Shown: positions 1-12,560, numbered from the stretch's first letter. The stretch: DNA of 64,000 nt from Rahnella inusitata (GCF_003263515.1 NZ_JYDE01000002.1:124001-188000), one strand, 5' to 3'. Notes: generated by a model from the letters alone, not told the origin. Translations and numbers: made by a program.

Positions 1-986
1 CGACCAAGACGCGCGATAAAGTCGAGAAGGCGATGGCAGCGCTGAACTATGTGCCGAACCGCGTCGCGCAGCAACTGGCGGGTAAACAAAGCTACACGCT
101 GGGGCTGGCGACCACCGAACTGGCACTTCATGCACCTTCGCAAATTGCCTCGGCGGTGAAAACCCGCGCCAATCAGTTAGGCTTTAACGTCGTGATTTCG
201 ATGACGGATAACCTGAGCTTGTCTGCCTGCCGCGCGGCGGTGAGCGAGCTGATGTCGCAACGCGTCGATGGCGTGCTGATCAACGTGCCGCTGTCCAACG
301 ACAGTGCCGATGCAATAGCACAGATGTGCGGCAACTTACCGGCGCTGTTTCTGGATGTCGATCCTCAGGCTGACGTGTTCAAAATTTTGTTCGATCCGCA
401 CTGCGGGGCAGAGCAGGGCGTGGAGCATCTGCTGGCGCTCGGGCATCAGCAAATTGCATTACTGACCGGTCCGCTCGAATCCATTTCTGCACGCCTGCGT
501 TATGAAGGCTGGCTGGAGACACTGGCAAAACATGCTGTGACGCCCTGTGCGGTCCAGCACGGCGACTGGAGCGCGGCATCCGGTTACCAGCAGGCATTGT
601 TATTACTGAACCAGCCTGTGCGGCCTGGCGCGATTTTGGTCGCCAACGATCAGATGGCGCTCGGCGTTTTACGTGCGGTACATGAGTATGGCCTGCGCGT
701 GCCGGAGCAAATCTCGGTCATCGGGTATGATGATACTGAAGACAGCGCGTTTTTCTTTCCGCCGCTGACCACCATCAAACAGGATTTCCGCCTGCTCGGG
801 CATGAAAGCGTCAACCGTCTGGTCGATCACCTGCACACCCACGGCGATCGTCGCCGCTCATCTCTGTTACTGCCGACCTCTCTGGTAGAGCGCCACACTA
901 CGGCGACGCCCGGTGAAACGCCTGTTTCACAGGAAGCATTGTCCCAGGAGTTGATCCGAATTGCGCGACAGCTCAGCGCGCTATAA
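1..986 (+). CDS. lacI: Lactose repressor LacI (5' end outside window)
   Basis: Represses the downstream lac genes until allolactose binds. The open frame runs back to the first base of the window, which starts inside the DNA-binding headpiece (KTRDKVEKAM, then the hinge ALNYVPNRVAQQLAGKQS, matching E. coli LacI from about residue 33). So roughly the first 32 codons are missing here, and the ATG at 33 is internal. The periplasmic-binding-like core follows, with motifs such as VANDQMALGVL and SVIGYDDTEDS. The C-terminus ends RIARQLSAL, like the tetramerisation helix of LacI. Adding the missing residues gives about 358 aa, close to the 360 aa of E. coli. It lies directly upstream of lacZ in the same orientation, and a lac operator sits between them. 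Confidence 0.95.
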   Translation, partial: TKTRDKVEKAMAALNYVPNRVAQQLAGKQSYTLGLATTELALHAPSQIASAVKTRANQLGFNVVISMTDNLSLSACRAAVSELMSQRVDGVLINVPLSNDSADAIAQMCGNLPALFLDVDPQADVFKILFDPHCGAEQGVEHLLALGHQQIALLTGPLESISARLRYEGWLETLAKHAVTPCAVQHGDWSAASGYQQALLLLNQPVRPGAILVANDQMALGVLRAVHEYGLRVPEQISVIGYDDTEDSAFFFPPLTTIKQDFRLLGHESVNRLVDHLHTHGDRRRSSLLLPTSLVERHTTATPGETPVSQEALSQELIRIARQLSAL

Positions 987-1018
987 TTCTCAAAATCAGA
1001 ACGTACTGACGCGGAATC

Positions 1019-1080
1019 TGTGATCCGCGTCCCTTTCCTGCTTCCCTTCGCTTTACTTACTGCTTCGTGTTACGCATCTT
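1019..1080 (+). promoter_or_regulatory. lacZY promoter with candidate CRP site
   Basis: A TGTGA half-site at 1019-1023 has a weak second half (TCCCT) six bases on. Its centre, about 1026.5, lies near -60.5 from a start expected around 1087, which is the class I spacing of E. coli lac. A TTTACT -35 at 1052-1057 is followed 17 bp later by a poor -10 (CATCTT, 1075-1080). A weak core plus an upstream activator site fits a CRP-dependent promoter. This was read by eye and no start site has been mapped. Confidence 0.5.
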
Positions 1081-1086
1081 TATTTA

Positions 1087-1107
1087 TATTGTGAGCGCAT
1101 AACAATT
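1087..1107 (+). promoter_or_regulatory. lac operator (O1-like)
   Basis: The core TTGTGAGCGCATAACAA (1089-1105) differs from the E. coli O1 core TTGTGAGCGGATAACAA at one central base. It sits 17 bp before the lacZ start codon, over the expected transcription start, so LacI bound here would block initiation. The lacZ ribosome site AGAGGA follows at 1112-1117. Confidence 0.9.
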
Positions 1108-1120
1108 TTGCAGAGGATAA

Positions 1121-4222
<3,102 letters not shown>

Positions 4223-4282
4223 TATCCCGCGCCGCGGCGTTAATCCGCTGCGGCGCAGCATTCAGTCGCAAGGAAACTGCAA

Positions 4283-5551
4283 ATGAATTACATGAAAAAT
4301 ACCAATTTCTGGATGTTCGGGCTGTTCTTCTTTTTCTACTTTTTCATCATGGGAGCCTATTTCCCGTTCTTCCCGATCTGGCTGCACGACATTAATCAGA
4401 TCAGCAAAAGCGATACCGGGATTATCTTCGCCAGTATTTCGCTGTTCTCATTACTCTTCCAGCCGGTATTTGGTTTGCTCTCGGATAAGCTGGGACTGAA
4501 AAAGCATCTGCTGTGGATCATCACCGGGATGCTGGTGCTGTTTGCGCCGTTCTTTATCTACGTGTTCGGCCCGTTGCTGAAAGTAAATATCTATCTGGGA
4601 TCAATAGTCGGCGGGATCTATCTCGGCCTGATTTACAACGCCGGTGCGCCAGCGATTGAAGCCTATATCGAAAAAGTCAGCCGTCGCAGCAGCTTCGAAT
4701 TTGGCCGCGCGCGGATGTTCGGCTGCGTTGGCTGGGCGCTGTGCGCGTCGGTGGTCGGCATCATGTTTACCATTAACAACGAGTTTGTATTCTGGCTCGG
4801 CTCTGGCTGTGCGGTGATCCTCGCCATTCTGTTGCTGATCGCCAAACCGGAAGTGACCTCCAGTGCGCGGGTGGCAAACGATCTGGGCGCGAATACCAAA
4901 CCCTTCAGCCTGAAAATTGCCCTTGAGCTGCTGAAAGACCGCAAACTGTGGTTCCTGGCGTTGTACGTGATCGGTGTTTCCTGCACCTATGATGTTTTCG
5001 ATCAGCAGTTTGCTAACTTCTTCACTTCGTTCTTTGCTTCCTCTTCTGAAGGCACGCGCGTCTTCGGTTACGTCACCACCATGGGCGAGTTGCTGAACGC
5101 CTGCATCATGTTCTTCGCGCCGCTTATCGTGAACCGTATCGGGGGCAAAAATGCGCTGTTGCTGGCGGGAGCAATCATGTCTGTGCGCATCATCGGCTCT
5201 TCCTTCGCCTCTTCGCCTGTCGAAGTGGTGGTGCTGAAAACGCTGCACATGTTTGAAGTCCCGTTTTTAATCGTCGGCTGCTTCAAGTACATCACGTCGG
5301 TATTTGAAGTGCGCTTCTCGGCGACAATTTACCTGGTGACGTTCTGCTTCTTCAAACAGGTGGCAATCATGTTTATGTCGGTGTTTGCCGGGAACATGTA
5401 TGACCGAATCGGTTTCCACGGTACTTATCTGATCCTGGGCCTGATCGCGCTGACCTTCACCGTGATCTCGGCCTTTACGCTGAGCGGACGTGGTCCGTTG
5501 CAGGCTTTCAAAGCACCAGAGCCGTTGAAGAATCACCCTGCAAATTCCTAA
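4283..5551 (+). CDS. lacY: Lactose permease LacY
   Basis: Inner-membrane proton/galactoside symporter of the major facilitator superfamily with 12 predicted helices, 422 aa (E. coli 417). Numbering matches E. coli without gaps, and every residue known to be essential is present: E126 and R144 (substrate), C148, E269, and the proton-relay set R302, H322 and E325. An AAGGAAA ribosome site precedes the ATG. The gene is co-directional with lacZ and almost certainly co-transcribed. No lacA acetyltransferase follows, since the next gene is mscS, 134 bp away. Several extra C-terminal residues (after GPLQAF) are the main difference from E. coli. Confidence 0.97.
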   Translation: MNYMKNTNFWMFGLFFFFYFFIMGAYFPFFPIWLHDINQISKSDTGIIFASISLFSLLFQPVFGLLSDKLGLKKHLLWIITGMLVLFAPFFIYVFGPLLKVNIYLGSIVGGIYLGLIYNAGAPAIEAYIEKVSRRSSFEFGRARMFGCVGWALCASVVGIMFTINNEFVFWLGSGCAVILAILLLIAKPEVTSSARVANDLGANTKPFSLKIALELLKDRKLWFLALYVIGVSCTYDVFDQQFANFFTSFFASSSEGTRVFGYVTTMGELLNACIMFFAPLIVNRIGGKNALLLAGAIMSVRIIGSSFASSPVEVVVLKTLHMFEVPFLIVGCFKYITSVFEVRFSATIYLVTFCFFKQVAIMFMSVFAGNMYDRIGFHGTYLILGLIALTFTVISAFTLSGRGPLQAFKAPEPLKNHPANS

Positions 5552-5685
5552 TTTCACTGGGATCTCGCCCCTGAAATTGGCACTTCATCGCATTGTTAGT
5601 TAACCTTAACCCACAGTTGCTGCCCGTATCCCGGGCAGCTTTGGTTTCTTATAACCCGTCAGGGTAATTTTTTTGGGGTAATTAA

Positions 5686-6591
5686 ATGGATGATTTGAAC
5701 GTTGTGGGTAGCATTAACAATGCGGGCAACTGGTTAGTGAGAAATCAGGCTTTACTGATCCATTACGCCGTCAACATCGTCGCGGCTATCTTTATTCTTA
5801 TCATCGGTCTGATCGTTGCCCGCGTATTATCCGGCGCAGTCAGCCGTGTGATGAAACTGCGCGGTATTGATCTGACCGTGTCTGACTTCCTCGCCGCTCT
5901 GGTGCGTTATGCCGTTATCGCCGTTACGCTGATTGCCGTTCTGGGGCGCGTTGGCGTGCAGACCGCATCGGTCATCGCCGTTCTCGGTGCCGCAGGTTTG
6001 GCCGTAGCATTGGCCTTGCAGGGATCGCTTGCAAACTTTGCCGCAGGCGTGCTGCTGGTGATCTTCCGTCCGTTCCGTGCCGGTGAATACGTCGATCTCG
6101 GCGGCGTGGCCGGTACCGTGACACAGGTGCAGATTTTCTCCACTACGTTGCGTACCCCTGATGACAAAATGATTGTGGTGCCGAACGGTAAAATCATCGC
6201 CGGTAACATTATCAATACGTCACGCGAGCCGAACCGTCGTACTGAGATCGTTGTAGGCGTGGGTTATGAATCTGATATCGATCAGGTGAAAAAAGTCCTG
6301 GGCGATATTATCGCGGCGGACAACCGCATCCAGCATGACAAAGGCGTTACCGTGCGTCTGAATGAAATGGGCGCTTCCACGCTGAACTTTGTGGTACGTG
6401 TCTGGAGTTCCAACGGCGATGCTCAGGAAGTCTACTGGGATCTGCTGGAAGCCTTCAAACGTGCGCTCGACGAGAACAAAATTAACATCGCTTACCCGCA
6501 GATGGACGTGCATTTGCATCGCGTTGCGGATGCCGCTGCCAGCCAGCAGGAAGAACAACGTTCAATCGAAAGCAAAGGCATCGCGGAATAA
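5686..6591 (+). CDS. mscS: Small-conductance mechanosensitive channel MscS
   Basis: Homoheptameric inner-membrane channel that opens under membrane tension and vents solutes after hypo-osmotic shock. The 301 aa (E. coli 286) align from [17 protein letters not shown] onward. Three transmembrane segments lie in the first ~125 residues. The pore-lining helix carries the Gly/Ala-rich packing motif ([26 protein letters not shown]), followed by [19 protein letters not shown] of the beta domain and the cytoplasmic cage. A short Gln/Glu-rich tail makes it a little longer than in E. coli. It is followed by a strong terminator and appears to be its own transcription unit between lacY and argO. Confidence 0.97.
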   Translation: MDDLNVVGSINNAGNWLVRNQALLIHYAVNIVAAIFILIIGLIVARVLSGAVSRVMKLRGIDLTVSDFLAALVRYAVIAVTLIAVLGRVGVQTASVIAVLGAAGLAVALALQGSLANFAAGVLLVIFRPFRAGEYVDLGGVAGTVTQVQIFSTTLRTPDDKMIVVPNGKIIAGNIINTSREPNRRTEIVVGVGYESDIDQVKKVLGDIIAADNRIQHDKGVTVRLNEMGASTLNFVVRVWSSNGDAQEVYWDLLEAFKRALDENKINIAYPQMDVHLHRVADAAASQQEEQRSIESKGIAE

Positions 6592-6614
6592 CGCGCGACT
6601 GGCCGGTAAAATTC

Positions 6615-6636
6615 AGGCGCCTGCGGGCGCCTTTTT
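6615..6636 (+). terminator. Rho-independent terminator of mscS
   Basis: Seven-base-pair stem AGGCGCC (6615-6621) with GGCGCCT (6626-6632), tetraloop TGCG, then five T. It lies 24 bp after the mscS stop codon. Confidence 0.85.
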
Positions 6637-6768
6637 CATACCCTAAATAGATGAATCCCTGTGATAAGCTAATCTAATGGGGGATTAGAATTATCCATTT
6701 CCTCTAATGCCATCAATGCCCTTACACTGCGCGCATTCTCTCTGACTGACTGTTTAAAGGATGACGAC

Positions 6769-7386
6769 GTGCTGGCTATTTTCCTGCAAGGACTGGCGAT
6801 GAGCGCCGCAATGATTTTACCGATTGGCCCGCAGAATGCGTTTGTAATGAACCAGGGCATTCGCCGCCAGTATCATTTGATGATTGCCGGATTGTGCGCG
6901 CTGAGCGACATCGCACTCATCTGTGGCGGCATCTTTGGCGGTAGCGCGCTGTTGAGCAAATCACCGCTTTTACTCCTGCTGGTGAGCTGGGGCGGCGTGG
7001 CGTTTTTACTTTGGTACGGCTGGGGCGCGTTCCGTACGGCGTTCAGCAAAAATCCTGAACTGGCGCAGGCCGAGGTGGCAAAGCAAAGCCGCTGGAAAAT
7101 TGTGGTCAGCATGCTGGCCGTCACCTGGCTGAATCCGCACGTGTATCTCGATACCTTCGTGGTACTCGGCAGTCTGGGCGGCAGCCTGAATGCCGACGAA
7201 CGTTCCTGGTTCGCGCTCGGCGCGGTCAGTGCGTCGGTTATCTGGTTCTTCGGACTGGCTATCCTCGCCGCCATGCTGGCGCCGTGGCTGAACACCGGCA
7301 AAGTGCAGCGGGTGATCAATTTTATCGTCGGCACCATTATGTGGGGCATCGCCATCCAGCTGGCACGACAGACCGGCGTGCTTTAA
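6769..7386 (+). CDS. argO: Arginine exporter ArgO (LysE family)
   Basis: Inner-membrane exporter of L-arginine and of the toxic analogue canavanine. The 205 aa have about six hydrophobic segments and LysE-family text close to E. coli Arg[22 protein letters not shown] near the N-terminus and [19 protein letters not shown] around residue 120. The start is GTG at 6769, as in E. coli, preceded by AAAGGA at about 6756-6761. The in-phase alternatives are worse. In E. coli the gene is activated by ArgP with arginine, and argP lies 1 kb away here. Only yggE lies between them. Confidence 0.95.
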   Translation: MLAIFLQGLAMSAAMILPIGPQNAFVMNQGIRRQYHLMIAGLCALSDIALICGGIFGGSALLSKSPLLLLLVSWGGVAFLLWYGWGAFRTAFSKNPELAQAEVAKQSRWKIVVSMLAVTWLNPHVYLDTFVVLGSLGGSLNADERSWFALGAVSASVIWFFGLAILAAMLAPWLNTGKVQRVINFIVGTIMWGIAIQLARQTGVL

Positions 7387-7502
7387 GTTAGCCGGGTGAA
7401 CAGGTTTTTGTCACTAATCTTAGTTTCTGTTGTAACGGATTATGCTACGGTTTCGCAGTTAATACGTTTATTGCCATATCTTTGATGATTAATGGAGGCA
7501 CT

Positions 7503-8246
7503 GTGAAACTGAAAGCATTGACTGTAGCAGCGATGTTGGGATTAGGGACATTACCGCTGGCGTTGCAGGCGGCAGAATTACCTGCCGGACCGCACGTTGT
7601 GACCTCAGGAACGGCGAGCGTTGACGCCACGCCAGATATTGCCACGCTGGCGATCGAAGTGAACGTCTCTGCGAAAGATGCCGCAAGCGCCAAGCAACAG
7701 GCCGATGCGCGTGTGGCGGAATACTTTGCTTTCCTGCAGAAAAACGGCATTGAGAAGAAAGACATTAATGCAGCGAATTTACGCACTCAGCCGGAATACG
7801 ACTACCTGAAAGATGGTACATCTCAGCTGAAAGGCTACCGTGCGGTACGTCAGGTGCAGGTGACGTTGCGTCAGCTGGATAAACTGAACGAACTGCTGGA
7901 CGGTGCGCTGAAATCGGGCCTGAATGAGGTCCGAGCCGTCGAACTGGGCGTTGCGAATCCGGATCGTTTCCGTGATGAAGCGCGACAGAAAGCGATTGAT
8001 AACGCCACGCAGCAGGCGAAATCACTGGCTGAAGGCTTCCACACCAAACTGGGGCCGGTTTACAGCATTCGCTATCACGTCGCTAACTACCAGCCGATGC
8101 CGGTCGCGCGGATGTACAAAACCGCCGAAGCCGCAGGCCAGAGCGATGTGGCACAGACTTACGAACAGCAAAGCATTCACTTTGACGATCAGGTTGATGT
8201 GGTGTTTGAATTGCAGCCGCCAGCGCCCGCTCCTGCTGCGCAATAA
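7503..8246 (+). CDS. yggE: Periplasmic oxidative-stress defence protein YggE (SIMPL domain)
   Basis: SIMPL-domain protein that in E. coli lowers intracellular reactive oxygen species; its biochemical activity is not settled. I place the start at GTG 7503, because GGAGG lies four bases upstream and the protein then opens with a clean signal peptide (KLKALTVAAMLGLGTLPLALQA, cut before AELPAG). The longer TTG/ATG frame from 7482 would run through the ribosome site. The 247-aa product matches E. coli throughout (HVVTSGTASVDATPDIATLA, YRAVRQVQVTLRQLDKLN, FDDQVDVVFELQP). Transcribed towards argP, with a shared terminator between them. Confidence 0.93.
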   Translation: MKLKALTVAAMLGLGTLPLALQAAELPAGPHVVTSGTASVDATPDIATLAIEVNVSAKDAASAKQQADARVAEYFAFLQKNGIEKKDINAANLRTQPEYDYLKDGTSQLKGYRAVRQVQVTLRQLDKLNELLDGALKSGLNEVRAVELGVANPDRFRDEARQKAIDNATQQAKSLAEGFHTKLGPVYSIRYHVANYQPMPVARMYKTAEAAGQSDVAQTYEQQSIHFDDQVDVVFELQPPAPAPAAQ

Positions 8247-8270
8247 ATAAAATATGACGCTGTAGAAATG

Positions 8271-8296
8271 AAAAAACCCGCTCCGGCGGGTTTTTT
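8271..8296. terminator. Bidirectional terminator between yggE and argP
   Basis: A6-CCCGC / TCCG loop / GCGGG-T6. The stem has A- and T-runs on both sides, so it can end both convergent genes. Confidence 0.88.
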
Positions 8297-8316
8297 GTTT
8301 TTGGCCGGACCGTCAT

Positions 8317-9219
8317 TCAGTCCTGACGCAACACCTGATGGCCGTGCGCCAGCAGGGCGTCGGTGACTTTACGCATCATGCGGCTTTCCGGGGCGAAGCG
8401 GTGCCAGTAAAGCATCCTGCGCTGGAACAGGCCCGGCGTCAGGTCGATCAGCTCGCCACTTTCCAGCTCTTTCTCGATTTGCAGATGCGGGATCATGCAG
8501 CAGGTGGTGCCCTGACGCGCCAGTTGCACGAAAGCTTCCGACGAGTTCACGATATGACAAGGCACGCTGCCCGGCGACAAATCAAAGTTCTGCTGTAAAA
8601 AGGCCTGATGCATATCGTCGAGATGGTCAAACGCCACCGCCGGCGCTTTTAACAACGCCGAGCGGGTTACGCCATTCGGGAAGTAGCGGTCGGCGAACGG
8701 TTTCGAACCGACGAACAGGTAATCGAGCGCGCCCAGTTGATCAACCAGACAGCTCGGCAACGGTTGCGGCTGGATACTCACCGCACCGACTACTTCACCA
8801 CGGCGCAGACGTTCCTGCGTCCGTGTTTCATCTTCCACCTGTAAATTCAGGCGGATAGGGGAATCGACCAGCACCGATTTCAGCGCTGGTAACAGCCAGG
8901 TGGCGAGACTGTCGGCGTTGACCGCCAGCGAGAGCAGCAGCGGCGTATCATTGCTGTCGCTATTACTGTCACTGCCCAGCCACTCTTCTTCCAGCAGTTC
9001 GACCTGATGCAACAGCGCCAGCAATTTTTGCCCCTGTTCAGTCGGACGGGGTGGCACGGTACGCACCAGCAAAGGCTGGCCGAACAGGTTTTCCAGTTGT
9101 TTAATGCGCTGTGAGACTGCCGATTGAGTGATGCAAAGCTTCTGCGCCGCGCGCTCAAAACCGCGCTCACGGATCACCGCGTCCAGTGCCTGCAACGTTC
9201 TATAATCTGGGCGTTTCAT
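8317..9219 (-). CDS. argP: LysR-type regulator ArgP (IciA)
   Basis: Cytoplasmic DNA-binding regulator that senses arginine and lysine and activates argO among others. The 300 aa (E. coli 297) are nearly identical at both ends: an N-terminal winged helix-turn-helix ([20 protein letters not shown], with [18 protein letters not shown]) and the effector domain ([32 protein letters not shown] region), ending [13 protein letters not shown]. It is divergent from rpiA with about 200 bp between, the same arrangement as E. coli. A small Ser/Asp/Asn insertion near residue 85 ([11 protein letters not shown]) distinguishes it. Confidence 0.96.
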   Translation of the reverse strand: MKRPDYRTLQALDAVIRERGFERAAQKLCITQSAVSQRIKQLENLFGQPLLVRTVPPRPTEQGQKLLALLHQVELLEEEWLGSDSNSDSNDTPLLLSLAVNADSLATWLLPALKSVLVDSPIRLNLQVEDETRTQERLRRGEVVGAVSIQPQPLPSCLVDQLGALDYLFVGSKPFADRYFPNGVTRSALLKAPAVAFDHLDDMHQAFLQQNFDLSPGSVPCHIVNSSEAFVQLARQGTTCCMIPHLQIEKELESGELIDLTPGLFQRRMLYWHRFAPESRMMRKVTDALLAHGHQVLRQD

Positions 9220-9417
9220 CGGAGTTCTGTCCCTTGGATTTCATTTTATCCAAACACTATGCCACAGATTGTCAGGTTTTGTGGTGATGAAAATCTTTGC
9301 GTTTGCAGCACGATTGCACTTAATAAGTGTGATCTCGCGACGGCGTTGTTTATCCCAATCACCCTGACTTGCTTTATAATCACCGGCACTTTCGGGTTAT
9401 CAGACAGAGAAGCCATT

Positions 9418-10080
9418 ATGACGCAGGAAGAATTGAAGAAAGCAGTCGGCTGGGCCGCACTGGATTACGTTACGCCGGGCACCATCGTCGGTGTAGGTAC
9501 CGGATCCACCGCCGCCCATTTCATTGATGCACTCGGCTCGATCAAAGGGCAAATCGAAGGCGCGGTTTCCAGTTCCGATGCCTCTACCGCAAAACTGAAA
9601 AGCTTAGGCATTCACGTTTTCGACAGCAACGAAGTCGATTCGCTGGATGTGTACGTTGACGGTGCCGACGAAATCAACGGCTTCATGCAGATGATCAAAG
9701 GCGGCGGCGCTGCGCTGACTCGTGAAAAAATCATTGCTGCGATTGCAAAAAAATTCATCTGTATCGTCGATGCGTCCAAGCAGGTCGATGTTTTGGGTAA
9801 ATTCCCGCTGCCAGTAGAAGTCATACCAATGGCGCGATCTTACGTGGCGCGTGAGCTGGTGAAACTTGGCGGTCTGCCGGAATACCGTAAGAATGTGCTG
9901 ACTGATAACGGCAACGAGATTCTCGACGTGCATAATCTGAACATTCTTGATGCCGTCGCGATGGAAAATAAGATCAACAATATTGCCGGTGTCGTGACCG
10001 TCGGTCTGTTTGCTAACCGTGGCGCTGACGTTGCCCTGGTCGGTACTTCGGAAGGCGTTAAAACTGTTACGCTGAAATAA
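9418..10080 (+). CDS. rpiA: Ribose-5-phosphate isomerase A
   Basis: Interconverts ribose-5-phosphate and ribulose-5-phosphate in the pentose phosphate pathway. The ATG at 9418 gives 220 aa, matching the 219 aa of E. coli from [18 protein letters not shown] on. Motifs are [13 protein letters not shown] (phosphate binding), [11 protein letters not shown] (catalytic Asp pair) and [12 protein letters not shown] (catalytic Lys and Glu). The open frame extends upstream to 9124, but that part overlaps the start of argP and has no family similarity, so it is rejected. A TATAAT at 9375-9380 is a likely -10. rpiA shares its upstream region with divergent argP. Confidence 0.97.
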   Translation: MTQEELKKAVGWAALDYVTPGTIVGVGTGSTAAHFIDALGSIKGQIEGAVSSSDASTAKLKSLGIHVFDSNEVDSLDVYVDGADEINGFMQMIKGGGAALTREKIIAAIAKKFICIVDASKQVDVLGKFPLPVEVIPMARSYVARELVKLGGLPEYRKNVLTDNGNEILDVHNLNILDAVAMENKINNIAGVVTVGLFANRGADVALVGTSEGVKTVTLK

Positions 10081-10418
10081 TCCAGCAATAAGCAGAAGAT
10101 CTGGCTGCTGCATTAAAAGCAGCCAGACACACCTCTGTCATAACGCAATGTTATGAAGATGATAATTTTCTGACTGAATCATCTTTTCTTCAAAAGCCTT
10201 AATTCGGTGACTTATGTCACATTTTCGACAATCTCCTCCTGAACGTCTGGCGCAGTAAAATCTAACCAGCATGAAATGCTAGAAACCCTCTGGCACGGTG
10301 AGCCTTCTGCTACCGGGCAGGCAATCGTTTGTATTGATGATGGCGGATTTTTTGTTATGTTGGCTGTGAGCAATCACCTTGCAGTTCGAATTCAGGCAGA
10401 AACATATAGGGTCGGGAA
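10081..10418. other. Intergenic region rpiA-serA
   Basis: No gene is supported in these 338 bp. A perfect 9-bp inverted repeat (CTGGCTGCT at 10101-10109 with AGCAGCCAG at 10118-10126) follows rpiA. It lacks a T-run, so it may be an mRNA-protecting or Rho-type 3' structure. TTGATG (10334-10339) and TATGTT (10356-10361), 16 bp apart, form a plausible serA promoter 58 bp before the serA ATG. The small ORF beginning at 10276 overlaps that promoter and looks spurious. Confidence 0.45.
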
Positions 10419-11657
10419 ATGGCAAAAGTATCACTTGAGAAAGACAAGATTAAATTTTTGTTAGTGGAAGGCGTCCACCAAAGTGCGGTTGATACCCTCC
10501 GTGCAGCGGGCTACACCAATATTGAATTTCACAAAGGTGCTTTGGATACGGAATCGCTGAAAGAGTCGATCCGTGATGCGCACTTTGTTGGGCTCCGATC
10601 GCGTACTCAGCTGACCGAAGAAGTTTTCCAGGCAGCAGAAAAACTGGTGGCTGTGGGGTGTTTCTGTATCGGAACCAATCAGGTTGATCTGAAAGCCGCC
10701 ACGCGTCGCGGTGTTCCGGTCTTCAACGCACCGTTCTCCAACACCCGTTCCGTTGCCGAAATGGTGCTGGGCGAAATGTTGCTGATGATGCGCGGCATTC
10801 CTGAAGCGAACGCCAAAGCACACCGCGGCATCTGGAACAAACTGGCTGTCGGTTCATTCGAAGCGCGCGGCAAACGTCTGGGCATCATCGGTTACGGCCA
10901 TATCGGCACGCAGCTGGGCATTCTGGCCGAGAGCCTCGGGATGCGCGTCTTCTACTACGACATCGAAAGCAAATTGCCACTGGGCAATGCGCAGCCGATT
11001 GCCTCTCTGGAAGAATTGCTCAACACCAGCGATGTCGTGACGTTGCACGTGCCGGAAACGATCAGTACCAAAGATATGATTTCCGAAGTGCAACTGGCGC
11101 AGATGAAGCCGGGCGCACTGCTGATCAACGCCTCACGCGGCACCGTGATCGACATTCCTGCGCTATGCAACGCACTGCGCAGCAAACATCTGTCAGGCGC
11201 GGCGATCGACGTCTTCCCGGAAGAACCGGCGACCAACAGCGATCCATTCAATTCGCCGCTGTGTGAGTTCGACAATGTGCTGCTGACGCCGCATATCGGC
11301 GGCTCTACCATGGAAGCGCAGGAAGGTATTGGTCTGGAAGTGGCGGGCAAACTGGCGAAATACTCTGATAACGGCTCGACGTTGTCAGCGGTCAACTTCC
11401 CGGAAGCATCTTTGCCGGCACACACCGAGAAAGCCAGCCGTCTGCTGCACATCCACGAAAACCGTCCGGGCGTGCTGACCAGCATCAACCAGATTTTCGC
11501 CGAGCAGGGGATCAACATTGCAGCGCAGTACCTGCAAACCAGCCCTGAAATCGGTTACGTGGTGATTGATGCTGAAACGGATATTGCGACGCTGACTACC
11601 GCGCTGCAGCTGATGAAGGCCATTCCGGGAACAATTCGTGCCCGTCTGCTTTACTGA
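10419..11657 (+). CDS. serA: D-3-phosphoglycerate dehydrogenase SerA
   Basis: First enzyme of serine biosynthesis. It oxidises 3-phosphoglycerate with NAD and is feedback-inhibited by serine. The 412 aa (E. coli 410) contain a split catalytic domain, the Rossmann motif LGIIGYGHIGTQLG around residue 155, the catalytic Arg in NASRGTVIDIPAL, Glu in FPEEPATNSDPF, His in LLTPHIGGSTMEAQEG, and a C-terminal ACT domain that binds serine (IHENRPGVLTSINQIFAEQG) ending GTIRARLLY. The ATG follows a GGGAAATGG context and matches the E. coli start MAKVSLEKDKIKFLLVEG exactly. A terminator ends the unit. Confidence 0.98.
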   Translation: MAKVSLEKDKIKFLLVEGVHQSAVDTLRAAGYTNIEFHKGALDTESLKESIRDAHFVGLRSRTQLTEEVFQAAEKLVAVGCFCIGTNQVDLKAATRRGVPVFNAPFSNTRSVAEMVLGEMLLMMRGIPEANAKAHRGIWNKLAVGSFEARGKRLGIIGYGHIGTQLGILAESLGMRVFYYDIESKLPLGNAQPIASLEELLNTSDVVTLHVPETISTKDMISEVQLAQMKPGALLINASRGTVIDIPALCNALRSKHLSGAAIDVFPEEPATNSDPFNSPLCEFDNVLLTPHIGGSTMEAQEGIGLEVAGKLAKYSDNGSTLSAVNFPEASLPAHTEKASRLLHIHENRPGVLTSINQIFAEQGINIAAQYLQTSPEIGYVVIDAETDIATLTTALQLMKAIPGTIRARLLY

Positions 11658-11680
11658 TCGCATCAGCTGAAACAACAAGG

Positions 11681-11701
11681 CCGCCGAAAGGCGGTTTTTT
11701 T
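11681..11701 (+). terminator. Terminator of serA
   Basis: CCGCC-GAAA-GGCGG stem-loop followed by seven T, 23 bp after the serA stop. The GNRA-type loop adds stability. Confidence 0.88.
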
Positions 11702-11751
11702 GTGTCTGGTATCAGGGCGTTTTGGGGTATCGCGGGTCCTCTAATGACGAT

Positions 11752-11838
11752 TCAAAATCTCATCAGAAGCAGCAGGGCGATCAGACCGCAGAGGATCATG
11801 GAGGAAAAGGTTATTTCGAACTGGTAGCGTCGCAGCAT
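11752..11838 (-). CDS. ydgU: YdgU-like small membrane protein downstream of asr
   Basis: A 28-codon gene on the minus strand. The product starts MLRRYQFEITF and continues as one hydrophobic helix (SSMILCGLIALLLLMRF). E. coli YdgU is a 27-aa acid-inducible membrane protein that begins MVGRYRFEF and is encoded just downstream of asr. Size, position, the RYxFE start and the single helix all agree. GAGG lies about nine bases upstream of the ATG. A terminator-like hairpin (11866-11893) separates it from asr, so expression would need read-through or its own promoter. The identification rests on remembered similarity and synteny. The function in E. coli is unknown. Confidence 0.65.
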   Translation of the reverse strand: MLRRYQFEITFSSMILCGLIALLLLMRF

Positions 11839-11865
11839 CTTGCGGTACCTCAGGGCAAAAATGGA

Positions 11866-11893
11866 TAAAAAAACACCCGGCGGACCGGGTGTC
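11866..11893 (-). terminator. Terminator of asr
   Basis: Read on the minus strand: ACACCCGG-TCCG-CCGGGTGT and then seven T (the A-run at 11867-11873). It lies about 60 bp after the asr stop and before the ydgU-like ORF. Confidence 0.85.
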
Positions 11894-11952
11894 AGATTAT
11901 CAGTCCTGATAGCGGACAAGTGCAGACACTTATCTGGCTATCTTATTCAGAC

Positions 11953-12315
11953 TTATGCAGCAGGTGTTGCTTTTGCAGCAGGAGCCGCTTTCTTAGCATG
12001 TTTCACGTGTTTTTTAGCAGCCTGGGCTTTCTGAGCAACCGGTGCTGCTTTCTTAACGTGTTTCACAGGTTTTTTAGCAGCCTGGGCTTTCTGAGCAACC
12101 GGCGCTGCTTTCTTAGCGTGTTTTACGTGTTTCTTAGCCGCTTGCGCTTTCTGAGCGACTTTCTTGTGAGTCTTATGTTTAGTTACATGCTTGGCAGCAG
12201 GTGCAGCCGTTGTTGCGGTAGCAGTAGGTGCCGGAGTTGCTGTTGTTTCAGCAGCGAAAGCGACAGAAGACAGGCCCATTGCAGCGGCTACAACCAGAGC
12301 TAATACTTTTTTCAT
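11953..12315 (-). CDS. asr: Acid-shock protein Asr
   Basis: Secreted, highly basic periplasmic protein that E. coli makes at low pH and processes in the periplasm. The 120 aa open with a signal peptide ([21 protein letters not shown], cut before AETT). A Thr/Ala/Pro linker follows, then a His/Lys segment ([14 protein letters not shown]), and then three near-perfect copies of a 20-residue unit ([20 protein letters not shown]) before the end KATPAA. Composition is almost only A, K, P, T, V, H and Q, as in Asr. GAGGA precedes the ATG. An RstA box lies about 110 bp upstream and the ydgU-like gene lies downstream, both as in E. coli. Confidence 0.92.
   Translation of the reverse strand: MKKVLALVVAAAMGLSSVAFAAETTATPAPTATATTAAPAAKHVTKHKTHKKVAQKAQAAKKHVKHAKKAAPVAQKAQAAKKPVKHVKKAAPVAQKAQAAKKHVKHAKKAAPAAKATPAA
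11974..12153 (-). repeat. Three tandem 60-bp in-frame repeats in asr
   Basis: Three consecutive copies of 60 bp encode 20 residues each. The middle copy changes KHVKHA to KPVKHV and the last ends AAPAA. The copies are closely similar at DNA level, so copy number can change by slippage without breaking the frame. Confidence 0.93.
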
Positions 12316-12375
12316 CGTTAATTCCTCAAGGATTTTTAGTTTATGTGTCTACCCCACTGCGGGGCCGATGAAAGG

Positions 12376-12437
12376 ATAATAAGCGTGTTGAACTCTGCTG
12401 TCCGTGAGTGATTGGTTTCGGCGTGTAACGGTATGTA
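12376..12437 (-). promoter_or_regulatory. asr promoter with RstA box
   Basis: On the minus strand, 12437-12424 reads TACATACCGTTACA. The published RstA box is TACATNTNGTTACA, so there is one mismatch in 12 specified bases. A TATTAT -10 lies at 12381-12376 with no good -35, as expected for an activated promoter. The known RstBA control of asr in E. coli makes this assignment credible. Confidence 0.72.
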
Positions 12438-12560
12438 TAAACCTAAAAAATATTATTTTTCAGTAGATTGAAGTGAAACGTGAACGTTTTTATGTTCTTT
12501 ATTAAGTATTAGTTACAACATACTTAAGTTTTCACCGAGATAAACAGAAGGACCTGAGCA

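Noticed and set aside
9124-9417. Long N-terminal extension of RpiA
   Set aside because: It overlaps the 5' end of argP and the rpiA promoter; the E. coli-like start is 9418.
10368-10381. TGTGAGCAATCACC before serA as a CRP site
   Set aside because: The half-sites are separated by four bases, not six.
11974-12153. Regular 60-bp repeats that might suggest a CRISPR or minisatellite array
   Set aside because: They are in-frame, encode 20-residue units of Asr and have no spacers.
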